Shown: positions 1 through 5,857 of the stretch, piece after piece | How positions within the stretch are numbered: the first letter of the stretch is position 1 | How the letters are laid out: every line of letters begins with the position of its first letter | IMG/VR virus record: IMGVR_UViG_3300025430_000092 | Location: 1-27,741 of that record | Direction: 5' to 3' (one strand) | Source of the DNA: a virus | DNA: 27,741 nt | Program-made: the position numbers and the translations under genes | Notes under the pieces: generated by a model | The model's database searches: none | What the model was told of the DNA's origin: nothing | The model's input: only the letters and a program-made list of their open reading frames with translations

Positions 1-217
1 TAGCAGATGACGGAAAAGTATAGGAGGTATTACCTTCCCACACAGGCACAAACGATGTACCTACCGCTGTTTGATAACCATAAATGTTTAAAACACTATG
101 ACCATAAATTTGACCGCGTGCAACTTGTAGCTCAAAAGGCTCGTATCTCGCTTGACGCGTAATGGAATTGAACTGGTTATTGGTACTTGGAGTACCATTT
201 GGGCTTTGGTTTGCCAT
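1..217 (-). CDS. Virion-block protein, N-terminal part (cut by window edge)
   Basis: The first 72 codons of a minus-strand gene are present and the rest lies beyond position 1. The start ATG at 217 has AAGGAG seven bases upstream. The visible part begins MANQSPNGTPSTNNQFN and then reads RYEPFELQVARGQIYGHS, a soluble, slightly polar sequence without signal or membrane segment. It is the last visible gene of the minus-strand virion operon and follows a hairpin at 241-258. Position in the operon suggests a structural or head-tail completion protein. I do not recognise the family with certainty. Confidence 0.8.
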   Translation of the reverse strand, partial: MANQSPNGTPSTNNQFNSITRQARYEPFELQVARGQIYGHSVLNIYGYQTAVGTSFVPVWEGNTSYTFPSSA

Positions 218-240
218 ATTAAGCTCCTTAAATTAAGAAA

Positions 241-258
241 TGGGGGCCGAAGCCCCCA
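241..258 (-). terminator. Hairpin with UUCG tetraloop between two virion genes
   Basis: Read on the minus strand this is a 7-bp stem TGGGGGC / GCCCCCA closed by a C(UUCG)G tetraloop, followed by ATTTCTTAATTT. The stem is very stable but the U-tract is poor. Only about 25 bases separate it from the next start codon at 217, so the downstream gene must be reached by readthrough, or the hairpin may mainly stabilise or process the mRNA. Confidence 0.6.
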
Positions 259-263
259 GGGGA

Positions 264-983
264 TTAATCTAAGTTACCGTATGGGTAAGTTGTCAAAGTA
301 CCAATGTTGTTGTCATTCTGAGCGTAGCGAACAATAAAGTTCAACTTACCGCCAGTAGGAGCTGCAACGCTTGTACCAGTGATAGACAACGTGAATACTA
401 TCTGAGACAAAAACGATGGGTTAGCACCGAGTGTTGGATTCTGAATGTCAGAAGTAGTAGCCAACATGTTCAACAAGTTAGTACCTGTGTATGTTGTTGT
501 CAAACGACCAGCAGTTCCAACGCCTGTGCTTGAAGAAATAACCGCTGTTGCGTAAGCAGGTGTGCCTGCTGCAGCTGTATAGCCGTTAGAAACAAACACG
601 CTTGTGTTAGAAAGTGTTGCGCCGGACTCACCAGTAATTGCCAAAGGATAGTCAACAATGATGTCGAGAATCTGGCTATTAATTGGTAAATACATTACCA
701 CGCCACGATACACCTGTGTAGACGCGTCCGCAGGGATTGTTTGAGTCGTTGGACCGTTAGCACTGTATGTGCTAGAAGGAGTATAAACAGTGCCGTTCAA
801 GTTAGGGATGTTGTTACCCCAAACAAATTGACCAGATCCACCGCTGTAACCAGCAGTACCAACAGTAGTGTTGGAGAGATCAATGTAGCAGTCTTGCTCT
901 AAAACTGTGTAACCAATATCGCGCAAAGCGCCAAAACGGTTGTCGCCCGATATGATTGGTCCTTCAAATGTACTGCGTCCCAT
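264..983 (-). CDS. Virion structural protein, 239 aa
   Basis: The 239-aa product is rich in Thr, Ser, Gly, Asn and Ala with alternating beta-strand-like stretches, as in many phage head or tail surface proteins. The N-terminus MGRSTFEGPIISGDNRFG is compact and polar. There are no catalytic motifs, no membrane segments and no cysteine cluster (one Cys near residue 32). AAGGA lies nine bases before the ATG. It sits downstream of the major capsid gene and the homing endonuclease, and upstream of another virion-type gene, so a virion role is inferred from context and composition. No specific family is assigned. Confidence 0.75.
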   Translation of the reverse strand: MGRSTFEGPIISGDNRFGALRDIGYTVLEQDCYIDLSNTTVGTAGYSGGSGQFVWGNNIPNLNGTVYTPSSTYSANGPTTQTIPADASTQVYRGVVMYLPINSQILDIIVDYPLAITGESGATLSNTSVFVSNGYTAAAGTPAYATAVISSSTGVGTAGRLTTTYTGTNLLNMLATTSDIQNPTLGANPSFLSQIVFTLSITGTSVAAPTGGKLNFIVRYAQNDNNIGTLTTYPYGNLD

Positions 984-988
984 GATTT

Positions 989-1081
989 TTAGTCCTTATG
1001 CAAAAGCCTCTTGTTAATCGTTGCATCGTCTGCTGGGCCAGTGGCAACAAGAGTGAATTCCCAGATGCCACTAATATACAC
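989..1081 (-). pseudogene. Probable C-terminal remnant of a virion gene displaced by the homing endonuclease
   Basis: Directly after the GIY-YIG stop codon, minus-strand codons in another frame read VYISGIWEFTLVATGPAD and continue for 12 more residues to a TAA at 989-991. This reads like a natural protein C-terminus rather than random sequence. It can begin at a GTG at 1081, but nothing resembling a ribosome binding site precedes it, and a TGA closes the frame a few codons upstream. I interpret it as the tail of a gene whose front was lost when the endonuclease cassette arrived. A real 30-aa GTG-started gene is the alternative. Its stop lies 5 bases before the next gene's start. Confidence 0.4.
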
Positions 1082-1821
1082 TAATTTTGGGGTGTGTCAA
1101 CAAGTTTTTTCTTTTTTCTTGCTTCCATCATTTTAGCTTTCCACACAGGGTCAGCCCATAGCGCTTTAGCCGCAGCTTTCTTAGCAGCTTTGACTTCTTC
1201 ACGGTTAGCAATCTCTTTATTGTTGGCGGTTTGTTTAGCCGCGTATTCTGGGTCAGCCCACTGCGCTTTTGCTTGAGCGCTTGTTTTAGCTTTAGATTCT
1301 TCTGTATTACGCGCTTCCTTGATGCTTTTAGCTAAGGTGTCACCTTGGGCTGCCCAAAGTTTTTTAGAGTTAACTGACTTGGTTTCAAGGGCTTCTGGAG
1401 TGTTTTGCGCTTTGATTTGCCCGGCTACTACTTTGGCGCGGTATTCTGGATCTTGCCAATGTTCTTTGGTAAAACGCCCATCGTTGGCTTTTTGTTCATC
1501 AGTTCTAACATGCCCTGTCGGACCTTCACCACCATCCGTTAAATTAAACAGTGGACCTTGTTTTAAGTCTCTGCGTCCGTAAAGTTTTATAAGTTCAATT
1601 TCTTTAACAAAAGCTGCTTGCTCATCCGGGGTCTCAAAAACTCGATCACATATTGGTGTTAAATTTAAACCGCGAAGATGCGATAAAAAATCTTGCAAAG
1701 GCTTATTGTGAGACCCCCTAGACCAATGGGACAAATCTCTGTCGCCTGTCCCTTTACCTACGTAGACCGGTTGTTGATGTTTGGTAGCTCTTGGATCACG
1801 ATACACATAAACATAAAACAT
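1081..1821 (-). CDS. GIY-YIG homing endonuclease with NUMOD-like repeats
   Basis: The 246-aa protein starts with a GIY-YIG-type nuclease domain (about residues 1-100). The first strand is FYVYVYRDP and the second VYVGKG (19-24), with Arg28 in the catalytic-Arg position, Glu74/Glu76 in the metal-binding helix and LFNLTDGGEG (91-100) carrying the conserved Asn. The rest is a Lys/Ala-rich DNA-binding tail with repeated W-x-D-P-type motifs near residues 122, 188 and 222, plus a variant near 156, typical of NUMOD3-like minor-groove modules in mobile phage endonucleases. AAGGAG precedes the ATG. It has its own promoter-like sequence, lies behind the capsid-gene terminator and interrupts the virion operon, so it is most likely a free-standing mobile gene with no virion role. 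Confidence 0.85.
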   Translation of the reverse strand: MFYVYVYRDPRATKHQQPVYVGKGTGDRDLSHWSRGSHNKPLQDFLSHLRGLNLTPICDRVFETPDEQAAFVKEIELIKLYGRRDLKQGPLFNLTDGGEGPTGHVRTDEQKANDGRFTKEHWQDPEYRAKVVAGQIKAQNTPEALETKSVNSKKLWAAQGDTLAKSIKEARNTEESKAKTSAQAKAQWADPEYAAKQTANNKEIANREEVKAAKKAAAKALWADPVWKAKMMEARKKKKLVDTPQN

Positions 1822-1845
1822 ACTTGACTCCTTATGAAAGACTCA

Positions 1846-1874
1846 AGTGTACCACAATGGACGAGGATTTGCAA
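1846..1874 (-). promoter_or_regulatory. Candidate promoter of the homing endonuclease gene
   Basis: On the minus strand, TTGCAA (1874-1869) and TACACT (1851-1846) are separated by exactly 17 bases, and a TG one base before the -10 gives an extended -10 (TGGTACACT). Each hexamer matches the sigma70 consensus at 4 of 6 positions. It lies between the capsid-gene terminator and the endonuclease RBS, so the mobile gene could be expressed independently of late transcription. Confidence 0.5.
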
Positions 1875-1913
1875 ATGTTTTTCTAAGTTGTTAGATTGTG
1901 CCTTTGATACGGG

Positions 1914-1943
1914 AAATAAAAAAGGCCCCTTGTGGGGGCCTTT
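1914..1943 (-). terminator. Rho-independent terminator after the major capsid gene
   Basis: Read on the minus strand: a 9-bp perfect stem AAAGGCCCC / GGGGCCTTT with a 5-nt loop (CACAA), followed by a U-rich run TTTTTTATTT. It begins about 29 bases beyond the capsid gene stop. This is the clearest intrinsic terminator in the late block and would limit late transcription into the endonuclease and distal virion genes. Confidence 0.85.
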
Positions 1944-1971
1944 AATTAAACTAAAAGTTTTAAATAGTAGT

Positions 1972-2874
1972 TTAATATGAACTAAAGATACCTAATGGAT
2001 CGCTCCAACCGAAGCTGTAACGCTCTCTAGATTTGTAACGCACGTTCCCCGTATCAAAATCACCATCCATGGAATTTTGTAGTGGAATACGCTCGAAGTG
2101 CTTAAGACCGTTTGGCACGTCAGTTGTCAGGAACCATGTGTTGGTTGATGTCAAGAAGTGGTTAACGGTGTAGCCTTCAGGAATAGCTCCGTTGTTCTTG
2201 ATCGCGTTAATGTCGTTGTTGTTTGTACCAACGCGCAATTCTGTCTCGAGGAGACGAGTTGCAACGAACATTAATGATGGGGGAACAATAAGTTTCTTAG
2301 GCTTAGCAGCGATCAAAAGTCCACGCTCGTCTGTCCAAGCAGCGATCTGGATAACGGCGGCTTCTAAGGAAGTCTCGTTCAAATCGGAAGGAGTTGTGAA
2401 TGTGTTGGCGTTTGTACCGCCATTGACTAATGGGTGAGCTGTAGAGAACAGAGCTTGTCCGTCACCGCCAGTGTAGGCAGCGTTATAACCGTTGTTCAAA
2501 ACTGAAGCTGCTTTAACCTGCTTGGTGTAAGCCATAGCGCGAGCAAGAGCCTTGGTATAACGTGCTGACAAAGAGTCATACAAGTTATCTTCAATCGCCT
2601 CTTCGGTGATTGAGAAGCCAAGAGCGATTGTCTCGTGGTTGTAGCGAGCTGTCCAAGCTTCCTGAGCATTGTCATAAGCAAGAGCTGAGCCCTCGTTCTT
2701 GACTGGTGCTGCAGAGAAACCTGACAGTTTTGTCTCTTCTTCGAATGAACGCTCAGAAGTCTCTGTTTCGTAGATTTCTTTGTGCTCTTCGCCGTATCTT
2801 GCGTACTCAAGTCCGAACAGTGCGTTCAATCCTGGGAGCAATTCCTTCAATAGTTGTGCGCGTGAAATAGCCAT
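1972..2874 (-). CDS. Major capsid protein (Mu gpT-like, HK97 fold)
   Basis: The 300-aa protein has the layout of Mu gpT-type major head subunits: an N-terminal region MAISRAQLLKELLPGLNALF, an acidic stretch (ETETSERSFEEE), a central helix with ALARAMAYTKQVKAASVL, the conserved patch ALFSTAHPL, and a C-terminal strand-rich part with NTWFLTTDVPNGLKHFER. It assembles the icosahedral shell around the scaffold encoded upstream. It sits at the 3' end of the terminase-portal-scaffold series and has a strong terminator behind it, which suits a highly expressed gene. The start has an RBS (AAGGAGCAC) just upstream. The family assignment is by eye; the capsid role is also supported by gene order. Confidence 0.85.
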   Translation of the reverse strand: MAISRAQLLKELLPGLNALFGLEYARYGEEHKEIYETETSERSFEEETKLSGFSAAPVKNEGSALAYDNAQEAWTARYNHETIALGFSITEEAIEDNLYDSLSARYTKALARAMAYTKQVKAASVLNNGYNAAYTGGDGQALFSTAHPLVNGGTNANTFTTPSDLNETSLEAAVIQIAAWTDERGLLIAAKPKKLIVPPSLMFVATRLLETELRVGTNNNDINAIKNNGAIPEGYTVNHFLTSTNTWFLTTDVPNGLKHFERIPLQNSMDGDFDTGNVRYKSRERYSFGWSDPLGIFSSY

Positions 2875-2889
2875 TTATGTGCTCCTTGA

Positions 2890-3789
2890 TTAAGCTGCTG
2901 TTGCGTTTAAGTAACCGTGGTAACCGAAGTTCCACTGTACTTGAACTTCTGGGTAACCGACGAAAGACAGTGCTGTACCGCTTGCAATAGTAACTGCTGC
3001 AGACAAAGTAACAGTTGTTGAGCTTACGTTAGTTACAGTTAAGAAGTTGCTTGCGAGTGCGCCAGTAACACCTGGAACAATCAACTGCATACCGGGGCTG
3101 ATCGCTGTATTAGCGGCAGTCAAAGTAAGAGTTGTGCTGGAACCAGATGTAGAACCAACTGCAGTAACAGTAACTGCTGTATCTGGAACAACGTTAACAA
3201 CACGGAAAGGTGCTGAAGAAGTAACACGTGTGTTACCTTGTGTGCCAGAAGTAACAACACCACCGGTCAAGCCCATTGCTGAGTCGCCAGTTGTAGTATT
3301 ACCAGAAGCTGAACCACCGTTAGAACCGTTAGTTACCAAGTACATGTTAGACCCAATGAAAGATGGGTTTACATAACCGATAGTAGCGCCGGGTGTGTTA
3401 GATACAGAAGATGTACCTTGTGTGAGCACAGCTGCTTGGAATACAGCATAAGGATCATCCACAACATAACCTTGCAGACTGTTAGGTCCATAGATTGTGT
3501 TAGTGATTGTGTTAGCTGCATAGAACTGTGCACGGACTGTCTGGCTCATTGAGTTGACGTATTGAGCGCCAACAAAAACACCGATAGTACCAGCAACAGG
3601 TGAAGACGCCGCGCCAAGAGTTGTGACGACTAATGAACCACCACTTGCTGTAACGACATCGCCGTCAAACATGTTGTAGCCATAGCCAGAAGCGATAGGG
3701 ATGAGTCTGGTAGAACCAGAAAACACTCTACCACCAGACAGGCTTACAGGCTTTAGACCGTAAGCTGCAGGAACGATAGGATATGCCAT
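2890..3789 (-). CDS. Capsid decoration-like virion protein with an inserted beta-rich domain
   Basis: The N-terminal part MAYPIVPAAYGLKPV, with SGYGYNMFDGDVV at 34-46, matches a family of small phage head proteins encoded next to the capsid gene (pattern: ...P.G..PV..L.G...... IA.GY....f.GD.V). The same family usually ends with FRVV...P and then VQVQWN..yHGYLN. Here these parts are at about 195-203 and 280-294 and are separated by a Thr/Ser/Val-rich insert (about 204-276) with repeated TxTLTxA / TTVTLSAA strands that looks like an Ig-like or beta-sandwich module. A second Ser/Gly/Asn-rich linker spans 125-190. The likely role is a capsid surface or decoration protein. AGGAG lies before the start; the gene is 15 bases upstream of the capsid gene. 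Confidence 0.7.
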   Translation of the reverse strand: MAYPIVPAAYGLKPVSLSGGRVFSGSTRLIPIASGYGYNMFDGDVVTASGGSLVVTTLGAASSPVAGTIGVFVGAQYVNSMSQTVRAQFYAANTITNTIYGPNSLQGYVVDDPYAVFQAAVLTQGTSSVSNTPGATIGYVNPSFIGSNMYLVTNGSNGGSASGNTTTGDSAMGLTGGVVTSGTQGNTRVTSSAPFRVVNVVPDTAVTVTAVGSTSGSSTTLTLTAANTAISPGMQLIVPGVTGALASNFLTVTNVSSTTVTLSAAVTIASGTALSFVGYPEVQVQWNFGYHGYLNATAA

Positions 3790-3805
3790 TTAAAAACTCC
3801 TAAGT

Positions 3806-4264
3806 TTATTTAATACCAGCTCCAAAACTTCCGCCTCTTGAGCTTGTTGACTGCCTTTCGGAGAACAAAGTCGCCATGCGTGGGTCTTGGTTTTTCAAGA
3901 AATTGTTGTCTACGGAATCCATCTGAGCTCTGTTTTGGTTTTGGTAGTACTCGTCCATGGCTTTAACGCGTTCTGTTGGCATCTTGCAAAGCATGAGGCC
4001 TCCAATCTCCACGTTGCCGCTGGCGTTTCCTTCCAACATCAGTTCTGGATGGTCTGCTGCCTTGACCGGCTCCCAGCCATCTCTGCGTTTTCTAGACACA
4101 TTGGTGGGGTCCGCAATACTCATTACATGGGTAGCAATCCAGCGGAAAGACATACCTGGTATGGGTGTTGGATCGGGCAACTTACTCGATGGTGTGTACA
4201 CATATCGAGCCTCTTGTGTGCGTGTTTCTAAGTCACGGGGGGTACGGGTATTACTATTAGCCAT
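3806..4264 (-). CDS. Conserved head-block protein, 152 aa, function unknown
   Basis: A soluble 152-aa protein between the scaffold-like gene and the decoration-like gene. Visible features are a Pro-rich segment (KLPDPTPIPGMSFRWIATHV), a basic DPTNVSRKRRDGWEPV motif around residues 52-67, GGLMLCKMPTERV, and a Gly/Ser-rich C-terminus. It has no membrane segment or catalytic signature. The start codon overlaps the end of the scaffold-like gene by 8 bases, which suggests coupled translation and a shared role in head assembly. I do not recognise a named family; in related phages genes in this place are hypothetical virion-associated proteins. Confidence 0.75.
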   Translation of the reverse strand: MANSNTRTPRDLETRTQEARYVYTPSSKLPDPTPIPGMSFRWIATHVMSIADPTNVSRKRRDGWEPVKAADHPELMLEGNASGNVEIGGLMLCKMPTERVKAMDEYYQNQNRAQMDSVDNNFLKNQDPRMATLFSERQSTSSRGGSFGAGIK

Positions 4265-5222
4265 TTAATTTCTCCAATTTTAAAACTTCAGCTGCATACA
4301 CTTTGGGGTCCATTTTGAACTTCTTCGCCAGCGCAAGCTGGGTCGTAGTCAGTTGTATCTTCTTTGTTCCAGAAGAACGACTTGCAGGTGCGGTGACAGA
4401 CGGCGTCTTTTTTGGAGGATCAGCAGGCGGCGTAGTTTCTGCCGTAGCCTGTCCAAACATATCTGGAAAGGTCTTTTTGATGCGGGAATCAATGGCCTCA
4501 TAGTACTGATCAGTACGTGGGTCTACCCCCGAATTCACTAGTTTTTGATGCAGTCCTAGTGCGTAACTGGTTATATCTTCGAATCCTGGTTGACCGTACC
4601 ACTGGTTTTTGGCTTGCCAGCGCAAGAGCTTTTCATCGCGGTAAGGTTGTTGGACCTGTTGTGGAGCTGAATATACATCATTTCTATCTTCTTGTAAAGG
4701 GGTCGTTTTGAAATTTTTTGCTTCTTCTGAACGAAGTTTAGCAACTGTCAACGCCTCCTGGGCAGCAATAATGGCATCTGTGTCAAATGCTTCTTGCGCT
4801 GCTTTGTAGTCACGCCTGGCTTTATCAAGCTCTGCTTCCGCTGCAGTTTTAGCCATAGCCGTGTACTGCTCTGTGCCCGTGTTGACGTATTGTTTGAGGC
4901 GTTTGTTTTCCTCAAGCATTTGCTGAGCTATTCTTTCTAGCTCTGCTTTCTCTCGCGCCATAGCTTCTTTAGCACGTCTTTCGTCGTGCCTTGCATGGGT
5001 GAGTTCTTTAATTCTTTCTTGGGCACCCTTGGTGTACTGATTAATTTCTTCATCAGTGGGGTCCTCTACCTCACGGTCTAGTGGCCTGCGCCCACGATCC
5101 GCAGGAGGTGTGTCATCAACAACTTCAATTTCAAAATCGTCGTCATTGTTTGTCTCTAAGGGTTTACCCTTGTCTTCAATTTCGTCAGGAAATTTGAATT
5201 CCTCGCCTTTAAATTCTGCCAT
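4257..5222 (-). CDS. Scaffold-like coiled-coil head-assembly protein
   Basis: The 321-aa protein begins with a strongly acidic, disordered segment (FPDEIEDKGK..., DDDFEIEVVDDTP), followed by a long charged helical region at about 66-175 (RIKELTHARHDERRAKEAMA and onward, heptad-like). It ends with a Pro/Thr linker and a basic C-terminal helix (LALAKKFKMDPKVYAAEVLKLEKL). This acidic-coil-basic-tail pattern and the place between portal and capsid genes are those of internal scaffolding proteins, whose basic C-terminus binds the coat protein. AAAGGA precedes the ATG. Sequence similarity to a named scaffold family cannot be shown by eye. Confidence 0.7.
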   Translation of the reverse strand: MAEFKGEEFKFPDEIEDKGKPLETNNDDDFEIEVVDDTPPADRGRRPLDREVEDPTDEEINQYTKGAQERIKELTHARHDERRAKEAMAREKAELERIAQQMLEENKRLKQYVNTGTEQYTAMAKTAAEAELDKARRDYKAAQEAFDTDAIIAAQEALTVAKLRSEEAKNFKTTPLQEDRNDVYSAPQQVQQPYRDEKLLRWQAKNQWYGQPGFEDITSYALGLHQKLVNSGVDPRTDQYYEAIDSRIKKTFPDMFGQATAETTPPADPPKKTPSVTAPASRSSGTKKIQLTTTQLALAKKFKMDPKVYAAEVLKLEKLNG

Positions 5223-5232
5223 TGTTTTTCCT

Positions 5233-5670
5233 TTATGCGCGGGTTATGCCACGGGGATCATCTACAACGCCGTCAACCTGATCATCATTGATGAACCGGA
5301 ATTCATTGCCGTAAATCTTAAAACGCGTACCTGCATAGGTACGTACCATAATGAAATCACCTTCCTTACACCAAGGTCCACTAGGAAACTTGTTCTTGTC
5401 TGCGTACGCATCTGGCCCAACTTTTAAAACAAACAACACGGTGGTTGCATGTTCTTCTTGTTTGGCGTAGAAGTCTGGACGCTCAAGGTCTAGCTCAGTA
5501 CCGTCAATTTTTTTAGAAACTTGGGGTACGCTACAAAGCAACCGATACCCGGATGGGCTAGGAAGCAGTGTTGCTTTATCCTCGTCTTTCTCTGGCGGTT
5601 TGGTAATTTGTTCAATTACCTCGACCGTTGGTTTGAGCTTTAACCGCTCAGGGAGTATGAGTTCACTCAT
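5233..5670 (-). CDS. GroES/cpn10-like co-chaperonin
   Basis: After a charged N-terminal extension (1-35), residues 36-138 follow the cpn10 pattern. GYRLLCSV stands where GroES has its first strand, followed by a mobile-loop-like segment (50-75). Next come TTVLFVLKVGPDAYADKN (GroES: G.VLAVG.G), WCKEGDFIMVRTYAGTRFKI (GroES: VGD.V.F..Y.G....), GNEFRFINDDQVDGVVDDP (GroES: E...I.E.DILA.V). The length of 145 aa exceeds the usual 95-100 because of the extension and a longer loop. Phage co-chaperonins such as T4 gp31 replace host GroES so that GroEL can fold the capsid protein; a head-block location fits. It overlaps the 64-aa gene upstream by 8 bases. No GroEL is seen. Confidence 0.75.
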   Translation of the reverse strand: MSELILPERLKLKPTVEVIEQITKPPEKDEDKATLLPSPSGYRLLCSVPQVSKKIDGTELDLERPDFYAKQEEHATTVLFVLKVGPDAYADKNKFPSGPWCKEGDFIMVRTYAGTRFKIYGNEFRFINDDQVDGVVDDPRGITRA

Positions 5671-5857
5671 CTTGTTTTTCTACCTTTTCTAGCAGGTCAA
5701 GTAATAAACCCTCTGCGATGGCTAGACCCGAAATCACCCCGCAAAGTTTTTGATATTGATCAAAAGTGGTGCACTGACCTGTTGCTAAGTCGTCAGCGTA
5801 ATTGTTCATTTGGTCGCGTAATTGTTTGCGCAGCGCGCCTGCGAAATTGACTATCAT
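5663..5857 (-). CDS. Small helical protein coupled to the portal gene, 64 aa
   Basis: The 64-aa product (MIVNFAGALRKQLRDQMNNY...) is predicted helical and hydrophilic, with an Ala/Leu-rich second half (GVISGLAIAEGLLLDLLEKVE). Its ATG overlaps the portal stop (ATGA-type overlap at 5854-5857), and its own stop overlaps the co-chaperonin start. All three are therefore likely translationally coupled. Similar 60-70 aa proteins directly after the portal gene occur in many podovirus-like phages without known function; that comparison is from memory. Confidence 0.75.
   Translation of the reverse strand: MIVNFAGALRKQLRDQMNNYADDLATGQCTTFDQYQKLCGVISGLAIAEGLLLDLLEKVEKQDE

Noticed and set aside
1040-1072. 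AGTGGCA / TGCCACT inverted repeat after the homing endonuclease
   Set aside because: The loop is 19 nt and there is no U-tract, so it is too weak to call a terminator. It also lies within the protein-like remnant.
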